DNA of 64,000 bases from Lepisosteus oculatus (Eukaryota; Chordata; Actinopteri; Semionotiformes; Lepisosteidae), in assembly GCF_040954835.1 (NCBI RefSeq), contig NC_090698.1, forward strand, positions 66,533,284 to 66,597,283, in the 5' to 3' direction. Every line of letters begins with the position of its first letter. Within the stretch, counting starts at the first letter, position 1. A model generated the notes under the pieces. The model saw only the letters and a list, made by a program, of their open reading frames with translations, did no database searches and was not told where the DNA came from. The translations under genes and the position numbers were made by a program. Shown piece after piece: positions 1 through 15,000 of this stretch.

Positions 1-61
1 GGGTGGATTTACATATGTGTAGTATTTATCTGTTCTAATCACTTTTTTCCCCTCTCTTCAG

Positions 62-3000
62 ATTGCAAGATTCCCTCATCAGCTAACTCTCATGCCTTAG
101 ACTTCCCAGAACATGTAAGTGGTGTTGCAAGTTATTTTAACATCTTGTGATTCTCTGAGAGTTTGGAAGTGAATTGAGTTGAAAGGCATGTTGGTTCCTG
201 CTTACGGACACGAGGCTTCAGGAAAACCTCACCACGGAAAAATGTAAATGTTAGTAAATGGGTGCCCAGAGAATAACCTGGCATCTCATTTGTGCCTTTG
301 TTTTTGAACAATGTGTTGGTGTTACACTTACAGTTTGAACCTGTCCAATATAGTTTTAATCCTCTTGAGTGCTTGAGAAGTAACTCTTCTAGATTCAAGC
401 AAATACTAGTCAATTCTGATTGTATAGCACTAACTGATTCAGATTGAACATTGTAAGAGTACAGTACCCCGAGTTATGTTAAAATAGAGTTTGTATGATT
501 GTAGATACTGAATGTATACTGTGAAACTATGGTTCATATTCTGGGGTTGAAAGAGTTGGTGTTGTTTTTTATTTATGTCTTAAAAGCTTTATTTCTGTCA
601 TTTCTTGAAGTTGCGGAATTTCTACCTGGATAACCATCAAGATGCCTTTGGGACTATGAGCCGTCTGTTAGATGAACACTTCTATTTTGGTTACGGTAAT
701 CTACAGGTATGGGAAGCTATATTGGTGGGGTTTTGTAAAGCGCAACGCTGTCTTTCAGTGCATTGAAACCATGGTTGTTGCCTAGTTGCTTTTTTAGAAC
801 AAATCTTGTTCAGTTAGTTCAGTTCTGGTCCTGTTGGTGTAGCTCTGAAGTCTAGGCCTCATTATTTACAGTTGGCTTCAGTGTGATTCTATACTATTGT
901 GTGTGTATTTTGAATGTTTTGTGCTGTAAAATGGCGGCAAAAAATACAAAAAACATCACATTAAGTTTGTTTTTTGATCTTCATTTTCAACGTTTTTGCT
1001 GCACTTCCAGCATAAAATTTGAATCAAGTCTGATTATCTGTGGGTTGGCGCTTAGCTTTATATTACTTCAACAAGACCTTTCTTTTGATATTTTGTCTTG
1101 CTTGCTATCTCATTGTGATTTGTCAGGAAGATGTGTCTTGTACAATTGGAATGTCCTCTTAGCCATTTGACTATACTCATGTATAATGTGATTTAATACA
1201 ATTACAGTGAGGAAGCATAATTGTTTAAGCACAAGGAAGACCAGTTTACAGCTAAAAAGCTTGCTATATGCAGCTAAAAAGCTGTCTTTCGTAATCTACA
1301 AAGCTGTATTCCAGGATCCACCCAGGAGAATTAAAGTATACATAAATCTTTTAAGAATGATTCGGTGCAACACTGAATTCTACCATTGTTTCCAGGTATC
1401 TAGGTTAGGGAAGTGTTTTTAAAAGCAATTCATGATAGGTATTTCACACTGCAAATAATCATGATCAAATTGTGAACAAAAGAGAATTGTCACTCTCTTT
1501 TCCATGTTTTTAGAAAAACAAAATACCCAGACATTGGCAATCTAAAATATATATATAACAGTTTGATGTCATTTACAACTGACTGTGATGGTCACTTGTG
1601 TGATTTTTAACATTTTAATTCAGTTACTTGTTAGAGAGTTTATTGACAGTTAAATAGCAGGTCTTTGTAGCTCCCATGAACTCCTAACACAATTTGTTTG
1701 AGTCCTTTAAAATCCACAAAAGTCAACAAGCACAACTTCCCTGGTGCACTTTACTTGTCTGTGCTGACAAGCATCTGTATATGTGCCTGTTCTTAAGCCA
1801 CCCAGTCAATTTCTCATATTGTATCATTAAGTGAACCACTTTTTTTAGACTTTTTACTTGGTATTTAGTGAATGTGGTCAACATTGTATGACATACTTAA
1901 CATTAACCAGTTTAGCTCACTGGGAGGGTTCTCAGGCTATGTGATTGATGCCAGAGCAAAGTAGTGACTAGTAGGACTTCTGTAAGAATTTGTTTGTCTC
2001 TTAAAGCTGTGCAAATACACCCATATCTGCTCTCATCTGATGTGGTGTTGGTTGCGATGGTTGAGGAACAAATGGGTAATTGTAACCTGAGGTTTGTTTT
2101 TCGTTGTATTTCAGGGAAGTGTGAAGGAGAACACCAGGAGCATGAGGACAATGATGGACTTTATAGAAAATGTTGGTTACCGAAAGTACGTTTTATTTGC
2201 ATTAAAATGTAGAAATGGTCTGGCAGTTGGTGGTAACAGCTGGTTCCCCAAAGTATATTTTATTTCCATTTAGATTTAGAATCTTAAATCTGAACTGAAA
2301 TAATTCCTTGTGCTTTGAATTGGTCTGATCAGTTAGCAGAACACACAGTTGTAAGTTAACTGGGGATCATTAGGTGCCACATCCGGTTTGTCTTCTCATG
2401 TGCATATTAGGTCTTCTGTGCTCCAGCTGTTTCATCGTAGTTATTGCTGAATCTGCAGGTGATTTGACAACTGCATCAGATCATTCCTGTAATAAAGATG
2501 AAGCAGTATAGGACAAACGAAGTGTGGCATACTCTTACGTCCAAGTCTCAGCTCTTGATTGCAGTTGTGCCACAGGTTTTTTTTATTTTTGTTCTTACTG
2601 AAACATGCGTGCTGCTTCCAGTTTAACACAACAAGGAGCGGAGAGCAGTCGGGCGCTTAATGTTTGAGTTTCTCCCTCTACGGGCTCAATCAGACCTGTC
2701 AAGTGCTGTTAAGTCTGAGGTGTAGAAGTGTTTTTCGAGGTCTCCTGGAGGTGTATTCCAGGCACAGCTGGATCGGTTTCCTGCTGGATTGTAGCTAGAC
2801 AGGCTGGCGCAGCTATGCTTTAAACCAGGATTGCTAGCGGAGTGCTGTAAAAGCACATTGGAATGAGCAGAAGACCATCCAATACCTGTGAGTGCTCTGC
2901 TTGAGTTGAATTTGAGTGTCTGAGCTCAATTTAGTGGCCTTTCTTTTATCTTTTAACTTGTGCATTGCTGGATACAGCATCATAAGATACTGTTATATGC

Positions 3001-6000
3001 ACTAGTGAAAACAAATCTTACTGTAGATTTAGATAATATTTATCTTGGACCTGTGAATTGTGTTTTCTAAGACAAGATGACGTGTTTCCCGAATAGCAGT
3101 TTTAACTCTTTTAAGTATTGAATAGGCTGTTTTAGAGACCACCGTTTGATCTGAAAGAAACGGAAGCCATAGTTAAACTTGTTTAATGGCTTTAGTGGGT
3201 TAAATTTTGAAATAAATGTTTGTGTTGAGGGGTTACTTTCTTAACATGCAGTGTAATGTTTTTCCATGCCTTCAAGGTCCGCAGCGATTCAAAAGAATTA
3301 ATCGACAGAAGGTCACTTGGGTCTTCTTGCACGTTTTTTTTGTGAGCGGAGAATCCTATCTGGCTGTTTCCTGGCAGACGTCAGGTTATCCGTTTCAAAA
3401 ACGTGATAGCTTGTGAATTTTGAAGCAAAAGGTCGTTGTCAATGTTGAATCCCATCACCTCGTAGTCTTCTCTGTTTGATACTAAACAATTCAGTATTTA
3501 AGCCTGTCTGTGTAGGATATTCTCTTAAGTCCTGGAAAATGTCTAGTTGCTTTTTTTCTGAACTGATCCCACAGCTTCACCAGCTTTTGAAAGCTGATTT
3601 CCTTAACACTTTATCCTCTGTGAGAGATTAGAAAATAAATGTACGAATTAATCAGGCATTAATTGAGTCCTGGGGTACAATATTCATGCTGCAACCCCTA
3701 GCCTTTAATTTCTAAACTATCTTGCATTGATTAAGAAAAAACTTGTGAAGTTATTAGGAAAAAAAGATGCACAGTCCCTCTGTTTAAATAGGCATTTCCA
3801 AAGCCTAATGCAAAATTAGGGTAAGATATACTGTACCTGACATCTGAAGCTATTTTGCGCTTACCTTAAAAGGCTCAAGAGATTAAAACGCGTGTTGTTA
3901 TTTTGCAGGTGTCCATTAACCTATGTCCAGAAGAGAGCGAGGTCCTACAGCTACCTGTTTGATGATGTGATCTATGACATCCCTCCTGCTCTGCTGGGAG
4001 AGCTCCTCCATGAGGAACTGATGATGCAGAGCGACAGAGAGCTGTTCCAGGAGGCGGCCACCGGGGGCGCTATGGGGTACATTCCATTCGAAGAGACGGA
4101 CGCCTCCCAGCAAGGCTACCTTGTGTATCCCAGAAAGGCTGCCCTGAACCATCTTTGTATCCTCTTTCACGTCTGCCAAACGTATCTGCCTCTTCTGAAA
4201 GCTGGAGGAGGTAGTAACCTCTTCTTGGAAGCGTTTGTGTGGCAAAGGAGTTTTAAAGAAGTAACGTGTCTCGCTGAGAGAAAAACAAAACAGGACACCA
4301 GACTGCACTTAATCACCCAATGGGAATGTTTTTTTTTTCTGTGCAAGTACAGTTCACGACATACTGTGAATGTTTAGTTTTGTTCGATCTTGCGCGCTGT
4401 TGTGTAAAAGTGTTGACTTTCTCCTGAGAGTTAACTAATGCTGCTCTGCAGGGCTTAGCAGCTGCATCCCCAGACAGCAAAAAAAAAACAGTGATGTTGG
4501 AGGGATTTACACCAGAGCTGAAGATTCACACCTGTGGGATTTAAAAAACGTTCTTCATACCGGGACATTACGCCTCAAAAATGCACTTTTTGAAAGAAAG
4601 CGGCAGTATTGGATGAGAGTCTGTGAGGGACCAGAAGAATTGTCCACTTAAAAATGACTTTTATGCCCTGGATTTATTTCAGTCCTTAGTCAGAACACTT
4701 ACTGGAACGCTTTGAGCTCTCGGTTCTCCCAGCCTGCCTCGGCGCCTTAACTGCAATGCCACAGATTTCCACAAGGTGGTGCTGGAGTTCCAGGAAGATG
4801 GCGGTCCTAGGCTTAGCGTCAGAAACAAGCCCGTGGAGTTCAAACTGAATGGAACCATCCGGCAGATCAGCGCCGACTGTGTGCAGGATCAAGGTCAGAG
4901 AAATTCTCCCTGTTCCCTGTTGCTGCTCAATTCAGTGTGAAGGGTTTTATACTTGCATGTTTGTCTGCGCTGTCTATCTTGCAGCTTTCTCTAGATCATT
5001 TTCCAGAAAGTACACATTGCGCACTCATTTTAAATAGTGGGCAACGTCAGTCATGTTCTTATAGTTCAGTTGGGCAGCTGCGTCAGCATGCGTAATCTGC
5101 AAAGGAACAAGTAATAGGTTTATTCCATGCTGAAAAGAGAAGAGAGAAAACTGTTTTGGCTGTGAAGCCTTCTTTAGTTGTGGATATTCTTAATCTATTT
5201 GTCTTCTTAATGAGAATGATCTTAATAATAATATAATTCTTACAAAGAATTAATCTTCTTAATTAGAATGTTCTTCTTATTCCTACACGGTGTACAGCAG
5301 ACAATGGAAATCTACCTTGTGTTGATATTTTTCAATTTCCCAGTCATCTGTCACACTGAAGTGGTTCCTTTTAAAGATGAATGTAAAAATTAATCTTTAA
5401 AACAATGAATTTGTTCTCTAAATTCTGTGTTTGGTAGAATCCAAAACCAAACTTTACAAAGGCTGTAGAAAAGAATTAAGCTGGATATGAATCGATACAG
5501 AAGGGATGGCAGCGTTTTAAAGATTCTGGGAAGCCGAAGTGATCAAAAAGAAGATTGCTGTGGACGAAAAAATAGTTGTTTTTGGTTTTGCAACAGTGAA
5601 TGGACTCTAAAGGGTGAAGCCATGTGCCAGACATAGAAACTGAAAGTTTTCTGTCCGATAAAAGGGACTGGCTGATGTGTTAAATGAATATGTCACACCA
5701 GTGTTTACCAAGGAGACGATTGATAACATGTAGAGGCAGAGCCAAGTCACAAGGTCTGTATTAAATGGTGTAAGTACAGAAGCACAGGTGAGGCAGGAGT
5801 GTTGCCACTTTTAGCAGCTCTAGATATAAACAAATCTCCAGGGCCTAACGGTACTCTTTACTGTTGTACGTCATGAAACGAGAGATGTTATTCATAGGCT
5901 GTTTACCACACTGCTGAAGTCACTCACGACAGAGATAACACCAATGGCTGTAGAAGTGGTGTGCATTTAAAGCGTGACAAAACTGAATCAAATAATTCTA

Positions 6001-9000
6001 GTCTTTCTGTTACATTTATGCTTCCGTTTCATAACCTTCTTCTTAGTTAAGCTTACGGGAATGATATTTAGAACTAAGCTCGACGCTCACCCGTGTAGAA
6101 GTAGGATTCTAGGGGATAGTTGTCACTGGTTTGGAAAAGGCACGGCTCATTTAACGTTTGTAGTTTATTTTTGACCAGCCAACAGCAGTTTCTGATACAA
6201 ACGGACCACGTGCTGTGTATTGGTTAGGCCCAGCGCTCTGTACCTTCTCCGAGCCGGGGGAAGAGCTGTGGTTTGTGCTGCATCGGTTGTTGGGGAAAAG
6301 GGTTTTTTCCCCAGTCCTGTTCAGCCGCAGTTTGGTAACGGCTCATGATAACTCTGCGAGTTAAGCCAGCTATGGAAGGTGTAGGTTATATGGCTGGACA
6401 CCTCTGCATGGCTTGGCACCTCAGTACCTGTCTGAACTATTATTGCCCTACTCCCTTGCAACCTCCGCTCTTCAAATTCTGCCCTCCTTACTGTCCCCCA
6501 AGCCCGTCTACATTGTATGGGTGACAGGGTCTTCTCCTGTTATGCGCCCAAACTCTGGTACTCTCTCCCCAAGGATATCAGAGAGTCACCTTCTCTAAAC
6601 TCCTTCAAATCCAGACTCAAACCCTCTTCTTCAGAAAAGCCTTTACTTAACTGGTTCCATTCTTCACCCCTCTGCTTTTCTTATTACCACCATCCACGGT
6701 CTCTTCTGTATATTGTAACTGTGTTTTATCTTGTGTATTCTTTTAATTTATTGTTGTTGTCCTTCTTTAAAGCGCTTTGAGAAGCCACCTTTAAAGGCGC
6801 TATATAAAATAAAGTGTATTAGTAATAATAATAATATTATATGCTTAATTATTATAGTGGTTGTACCTCCACTATAATAGCTAAACTAGGAATTGCTAAA
6901 CGTCAACTGTTGTCAGTCTTGGGATTCTGCGCTTTTTTTGCCCTCTCCTCTGTCCATTTCTAATCGGGTCCTCCCATTTTCAACCCATCTCAATTTTCAA
7001 TTCCAGCTTTATTGTCCCCTGGGGGAAATTTGTTTTACGGCACAGTCAAACACAACACACTGACAAATACACGTCACCAAAAGGGAAGAGAACACAGTAG
7101 TGTAACAGGAGAAAAGAAACAAGAGGCTAGGTAGTTACTTTGCATTGTTGAAGAGTGTGATTGCAGTGGGGATGAAAGATTTCCTGAGTCTGTTGGTTTT
7201 ACACCTGGGGGCACAGAGGCGTCTCCCAGATGGGAGAAGTGTGAATTCACAACGGAGGGGGTGAGACACACTCCCTGATGCTTTTGCTTTTCTTAGTCAC
7301 CCTCTGTAAAGGATGTTTAAGTTGATTCAATTATTCCCGATTATTTTGCCACTTATATTCACCTCATCGCATGTGCTTGTTCTGGATTTACAGTGTGTCC
7401 AGGCAGTGTATGGGGAGCTGTCTGAGTGCTGGGGCACAGAACTGAACTAGCAGTAGGTGTGCAAGATTTGATTGAGAACGAGTGAGAAAACAGCATACAG
7501 ATAGTGAGCTGCTCTTTGTATTCTGGAGACGTAATTAGTGGGGTGCCACAGGGATCTGTACTGTGGCTGTTGCTCTTACTCATTTACATTATTGACTTTG
7601 GAAAGTTCAGGAAGTTCGTTGCTGATGCCAAAGCAGGAGGATAGAAATGCCTCCTATATATGAGCTGGAAAAGAAAATTTAAAATGTTTTGATTGGATTC
7701 AAGATTGGGCCAACACCTGGCAGATCATAATTAATGTTGACAATTTCAGGGTGTTACATGCACGAGGAGAGATTGTAAATGCCAAATGAGAAACACAAAC
7801 GTGAAGTTAGCAATGAAAAATAATTTTATGTTGACATCTTCTGGGTATAGTAAGGAAGCAATAAAGAAGGCAAACTGAATTATAAAATATACAGTTGAAA
7901 GTGTAGAATTGAAATCTAGGGATTGTTAAAATTGTGCTATGGACTAGTAAGATCTAATTAAGAGCACTGTGTACGAGTGTACAATTTTACCCCATTGGGG
8001 GAAAAAAAGATGATTGCTTTAAAAGAAAGGATAATCCATTCCTGAACACAACCCAGAATGCCTCTGACAAGCTAAAAGAACTGAATGTTTTTAGTCTTGA
8101 ACATAGAAAATTAGGAGGGGACCCGATTAAAGTAAATCAAAATCCTCAAAGGCGCTGATAGAGTCTGCCATATAAGCTTGAGAATCAACAGTGCATCACA
8201 AACCACTAGATACAGATGGAAACTAAGGGAAAGCGTTTCTGTAAGGGCCAGCAGAAAACGTCTTTTTTTTACACAGAGAGCTGCGGGAATTCTGTGGGGA
8301 AAACTAGCCCCGCGTGTAGTCGAAGCTCATACCCATTTACTGGCTCACATGTGGTGCTGTCTTGTCTGGAACAGGATAACAATTTTGTCCGTCCCAAAAT
8401 ATCCCATTTGTCCTCATTTGATTATTTTCCCTTTTTAACGAAACTCGTTAGTGCACGTGGGGGTGCGCTCAGACTACCACTGCGGCGTGTGGAAGGTCTG
8501 TGGCTGGAAGAAGCCGAAAGCCCTGGAGGTCGTCCAGACGGAGCAGATGGCCACCTGCATCAACGTCAGGTATGCTTTGGTTGGTTTCGTTTGCGCTAAA
8601 TAAAACGGGGACTCCAGTCTTCCCAGTGAAGTCCCCGAGAGATAAAGGTCTGAGTCCAAAATCTTTTTTGAAATCGGGGAGTTTCTTTTTGCAGTCCCAG
8701 GATTTAGCAGAATCAACATTCTGACTTATTATATGGGATGAGGTGGTAACAATAGGTCTAGAAAATGGGAAAGTGTTCTCGTATTTTTTAATGTAATACT
8801 TGTAACCTGAAGCAGCCAATTTGCATTTCCTTGTGGTGTCTTAACATTAAATGCTTACTTTAAAGCTGATTTGCTCTGTCATGTTAGAGATGTTCATCCG
8901 CAACGGTATACCTTTATGCATTATTCAAGCGCATTTACTCCATGCTGCAGTGGTTATATTCCTTTATGGCCTTCCTGTTGTCTGCTAGCCCCCATCTTCC

Positions 9001-12000
9001 AGGAGAGCTGCTTGTTGCCACAGAGAGTGGAAGTGCGTATCTGTGGACTGTTGGGAAAGGGTAAGTAGCACACAACCACACACAAGAAAATCTATTTCCA
9101 ACTGTTTTCTTGTGTGTGTCCTTCAAGATCTGGCTCTCGTCTGTAACCTGCCCTGTGTTCCTAGTTTAATGTCTCTTGTGGTGAATGCTGACCCCAGTGC
9201 CACCACATGTAACCCAGAGACAGCACATGACCAGGTGAGGAGAATGGGTTTAGGTGGTCTGTCACTGTTCTTGGCTTGTGGAACCCTTCCAGGCTCCTGT
9301 GATGTGCCAGAGATCCCCTTTCGGAGATGCCTGCTTAATCCCACACCCAGTCCAGCGCAGAGGTATTAAAATACCTTCCATTCCTCTTCATCTCCAGTGG
9401 AGCAAGTCTCCTGTCATCCACTGGAGAAGGCAGAAGCGCCTGATTCCCGAACAAACTCCATTCGTCTTCCTTAAAAACTACTCCTAACGCTCCGAGGGAC
9501 ACCCCGACACACTGAACAACGGGCACCCCTCAATACATGGCCAGGCTACCCCTTTAAAGGGCAGCAATATATCCCTTGTCTAGTCAGACAACATTACCCC
9601 ATACTTTAACCCTCAGCAACCTGCAGAGACTGTGGAGAATTCAGATTCAAACAAGGAATAAAAGTACAAACAAAAAATGCTAAATTCACTCTGAATCTGT
9701 AAGCTGAATCCACTCCTTAACAGAATACTGGACTTCCTTAAGCCCTTCAAGTTATATCTGGAAATTAGGAATGCAGGATGGCCGCTGATGTTAAAGCACA
9801 GGGGTAAAATATCTCCTCCTGTGCTGTCTAAGCTCTCCACAGTTCATATTTCTCCTGACTCTCTTCTGCAGGAGCTTGACACCTAGCTGCTGTTACTGTA
9901 TATTCACATGATACAGACTATATAATATAATTCTAATATCATTCCACAGGATGCTAATCAGCCAATTAAGGCAGATGTGCCCAATTTATCTCCAGCCTGT
10001 GCTTGCACCATAGCAGCGTCTCATTAAAATTGTGCACCGGGGAGCCTATGAATGATAAATGCAAATATTTTGCAAAGTGTATTAAAATATAGAATTCTAC
10101 TTCCCATAACTCCAATACTGTACTGTAGTCGGCTGTATATATGGGATTTTTTAATTAATATTTTTTAAATTAAATTTTATTTTTTTAATTAATAAATTGA
10201 CGTATATTTTCCATTTATCTGAAAGCTCTCCTCCCTTTATTCAATCTGTTGAAGTTTTTAAGTGTAAAATTTAGGAGCCATGTGATGTTTTAATTTTGGG
10301 TTATATTCCTTTAAAAACCGTCCTGTGAAGGTGTCGATGTTCTACTATTTGAAAACCACGTTGTTTTGTTTACGTAAATTGCGTGTATGCCTTCAAGACA
10401 GCCAGTCGCCGATGTTCATTAATGTAAATTCTAGAAGTTTCCCTTTTTCAAAACGGAGAGGAAACTAGAGCGCAACGGTCTCGGGCGTGCTTGTGTAGGT
10501 GTGTTCAGTTGACTTGAGCTTTGAGGATTAGTTTTGGTATTGTGGGGAAAACTCCTCCTTTTTTCGTTTGTCAATGAAACCAACGTGTATGTGAATAAAA
10601 CGCGTTTCAATATTAAACCTGGCGCGGCTTATTGTGGAGTCTACACAGGCTCCGTCAGCCATAAGCTCGCCTCTCTTATGGTGGGGTTGGGATGCTACAT
10701 GCTGTCTTCGTGTTCCAGGCTGCAGAAGCTCCGGGCCGAAGCGGAGAACCTGTACTTCAATGCCCAGTCGGCGTGGAGGTGGTGCGATCACACCGCTCAC
10801 CCCAGGATCGTGATTTACGCGGACAGGACGGGAGTGGAGCTCACGGACACGAGGGTGAGCCCTTCGTCCCCCGGTTCCAGTAACCAAAACACTTCTCGGG
10901 GACCGATCGTCAGATAAGTGGAAATTAAGCTGATGGGATGCGCAGCCCTCATTAAAAAAAATGGAGGCAGTTCTTTACACAGAGTTATGAGTGTCTGAAA
11001 TAAGCCGCCAATCCATGTTGAGAAAGCAGATTCCATGGGACCCTGCAAAAACAGGCTAGATAAGATCCTCCAGTTTTCCCAGTCTGTGGGCACGGCTCCC
11101 ATAGAGAGCTGAAATATGCTAGCTAGGAGTCTTAGAATATCATCCCTCATTTCCTTAATTCTGACTGGAAAATGCCATCAGGCCCCAGGGATTCATTTAG
11201 GTTTGAGAAACGCAGACTAATTTTAGACTTTGTTTTTGAATTTTATGATACACATCAAAAGATACTGCGTCATGGTCACAATTTCCTAAAGATTCTATCA
11301 CATCTGTTCTCTTAATTATACCCCGGTTGTTTGAAAAGATAAACTCGAAAAGAGCATCTTGTGCAGTTTTTGCTTTTCCAGACTGCATTAAGAAGCAAAT
11401 CATTAAGCATGTCCATCATTTCATTGGTCACCTTCTTTATTCCTCATAACAGCATCCCAAACTTTGCTCTAAAAATGGGAAGTTTATTGTCTGAAGCATG
11501 GGCATTTACAGGAAGTTCTTGTCAGTCTCCAGAACGTCACGGCCAGACTTTGTTTCGCATCGGAGAGACTGCGGAGTGCAAGCAAAGGGAGAGAGTGATT
11601 CTGCCCAGATACCTCCGAGACGTCAATGCCTACCACTACCTCATTACCACACAGGTATGAGGCTGTTCCACAGGAGGTCGTTGTCTGCGCTTGTCACGAG
11701 TGTGTAAACAGACGGTTAACAGAGTTAAAAGTGAACGTGACCTCTTTGTTTTCCATCAGTATTCTGCTTACATTATGGACGAGCGTTTTCCGGGTCTGCC
11801 CATGATCAAGTGGGAGCACATGATGAAGTATCCGCCCATGTTTACCCAAGTCCTTGCTGGGGCTCCCTGGGGCAGGAGCAGCAAAGTGTTGTTGGGATCT
11901 CAGTGTTGTCAGGAGCTGATGCTGCTACAGTATTCTGGTAAGTCCTGTTTTCTCTGTCAGAAGCTGCATATTTAAGTAGAGTTGTGCAGGAGGTTTCTAG

Positions 12001-15000
12001 AGAACAGCAGGATCGTCAGTTTGGCAGCAACTTTGAAAATTTGACAACCCTGACGGGTTTTGGTGGCTGGTACTACATTTAGGATTTTTTAACTTGTGTT
12101 GAAGTGTAGCCCAGGGGGTCTCAGACCCTGGTCCTGAAGAGTCCAGGTCCGGCAAGTTTTATAGGTGACCTTTAGGTCATCAATCTGTGAAGGTCAGCAT
12201 CGATTTAAACTGGTGGTGTGTTTAATTCTGTTCAGTGATCGTTTGGAATGAAAATCAGAATATCCTTCTGTTCAGAAGGACCAGTGTTCCCTTCAATGAA
12301 ACATTACATGTTTAAACAGTCGATCAGTTAAGCAGTTACTCCTGGTCTTTAACAGGTGATTTAGGGTCACCTGTGAGAACAAAAATAACTAGAATTGTTT
12401 TGAAATCTTGTAAAGTACAATTTCCTGCTTTCGTAGCATTGAACTGTTTACAGATGACAGAGAGAGAGATAAGATCACTTTATTGGCCAAATACAATTTC
12501 TTGCATTAGGAATTTGTCTTTTTGCATACCCCATCTTGCTCTCCATGAGACACACAGACAGGGAGAGAGCCTGGGGTCAGAGCACAGGGTCTGCCATCAT
12601 ACAGCGCCCCTGGAGCAGTTGGGGTTAAGGGCCTTGCTCAGGGGCCCAACGGAGTAGGATTCCTCTGCCGGCCACAGGCACAGATCCTTAGCCACAGTGC
12701 CACTGCTCTGCCCCAAGCTCCAACAAGCACTATGCCATGCTTGTTCCCAGTCTGTACAGTACATCTGTGGCTAATAAATAGACGTATTGTGTTTGATTTT
12801 CTCCTTATCAAATAGTTTTCTTTATAAAATAGAGTTTGTAACACGGTGGTTTATGAATACCCTGATGATGTGACAAGAGAACTGCCTTATTGAGACATGT
12901 TGGTAAAATGCTTACACTACATTGTCTGGACAACATAAACATTTTAGTAGACATTTCATTGACTGGTATTCTTGAGATGTGCATTTCCCTACTTCTAAGT
13001 GATTTGAACTTGGACCCCCAAGCACAAGATGGTGCAGGTTTGTCATACTGAATATGTAAAAAAAACATGGACACGGTGGTGTGTATATACTGTATTGTCT
13101 GTATCAAGAAGACCTTTGAAAAATCACGAACGTGTGACCTCCAGGTGGCAGTCAAGCTGCGTGCCAGTCTCTGGGACCTCCGCAGAAGCTGTGTAGCCCC
13201 CCTGACTGCCTGAAACACCTCCCCATCCAGATCCCTCACAGACAAGAGAGTGTGGCAGAGAGGTTACGATCACCTGGCGCAGGTAAAAACACTGTCATTC
13301 ATGGTTCCTTCTCAGACTGGTATTTAAAAAAAATTTATCTGATGTATGTCTTCATATATTGTCCCCTGTTATTACGGAAGACGGGAAAAATACATGGAAA
13401 TGTCATCTTTCCTGCCTACTCTTTGATTATAATGATCCACACGTTTGCTTGGCTAAGATACAGAATCAAGGGTTATTACTTATATAATAACTTGGCTTTT
13501 TGTTTGCGGTTTTTGATGACATTTAACTTGTTTCACCCAGAAAGGGGTTTAGATAGAACCTGATTCTATCTAGAGTCTATTCTGCTTAAAATCTAAACTT
13601 TAAATATTCATCAAATATTCATCCATTGAAAGGGGCTGAATAATTTTGCAAGGCACTGTAGATTTATAAGTTTGAACTAACGTGCTTATGACGTCAGTTG
13701 TGCATGTAAAATAAAAATATTTTCACTTTTTTCCTCCTAGGCTTGGCGGCTTTGTACCATAACCAAGGAATGGAGTCCCTTTGTGTGCTCCAGTTGTCTG
13801 CAGCAGGAGACATCTTCTACCAGATGCTGAGACCAGAATCAGACCCTGGAAGTGAAGACGTACCAATAAGCACAGAGTCCACAGCAGAAGAGGCTGAGGA
13901 AATGAGAGCTGAGACAGGGGAACCAAACTTGGACCACACCTCAGATAGTGATTTGGATGATACGAGGAGCGAAGCTCAAGACGATGAAACGGCGGTGCAC
14001 CGAGTAGAGGTGATGACTAATCGTCAGGCGGGGCAGCATCTTGACTCGGAAATTCACTTGCAAGCAGACGGAGAGACTGGGGAGCCTGTTCCTGTGAACC
14101 GGACCGACTGTACCAGGAGTGCGCTGGCGGGTTCCAGGCCAGGGAGGAGCCCAACCATTCCAATGGTGGCCAGCAAGAAGGTCCTCAGTCGGTGGAAAAG
14201 GTGGATGGCCGCCTTGTTTGACATGGCAGAGCGGGCTCCTCGAGAAACTAATTCTCTCTGGGTAGTAAGCACCAAGAAGCTCATGTTCTCCAGGGCTTTC
14301 AGAAAACACGCATCGGAGGACGGCAGGTACGAGGAAGTGAAGAGGGAGCTGAAGGAGACCATGAGGAGTAGAGGTGTACTCCAAGGCAGCCGCACGCACC
14401 TGAAGGCCCTGGAGAGAGTCCCCCTTCCAGAGGCCGTGGCCCCGTTAGACTGGGGAGATGACCTGAGCCGTCGGCTCACCGTGGCCTGGGAGGGCAGATG
14501 GAATAACTGGTGGGTCGAGAAGCTGGGGCTGAACCGCGACCAGAAGATCATGGCCCTGCGCCAGAAACGGAAGAGGCAGAAGGAGTCCAGGGCCAGGCGA
14601 CGACCGGCTCTCCCCGCGAGCTTCACCTCTTCGGTAGGCTATCAGTCCGACTTGGACGACCGTATGAGCTGGTGCTCCGCCACCAGCAATTTCGGAGATG
14701 GTCAGAGTGTGGCCTCTTTATCTGCCACCCAAAGTCTTTCTGCGCAAGAGGATGTGCTTCCAGCATCTCGTGGCACGAAGGAGAGAACCCCGGTCTTGTC
14801 CGCGCCTAGTCGGAGCGAGGGACCTGAAGCGAAAAGTTTGTCCGATTCCTCAGTTTCCTCGCGGGTGGCACGTTTACCCCCAGGCAATAAGGTGGTGGCG
14901 CCTCCAGACGATCCCGATGAACCAGATGCTGGAAGCTTTAGTACTTTAGGGTCTCCTCGGCCAACAGGTATCCTAAAGCCTTCAGGCTCATTTGCTAGGA

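Noticed and set aside
883-1170. 95-codon plus-strand frame in the taf1c intron
   Set aside because: Low-complexity hydrophobic text in AT-rich intron sequence with no recognised family; chance frame.
14054-14626. 190-codon minus-strand frame
   Set aside because: It is antisense to the last exon of taf1c, whose plus-strand frame is conserved; GC-rich coding sequence often leaves the other strand open.
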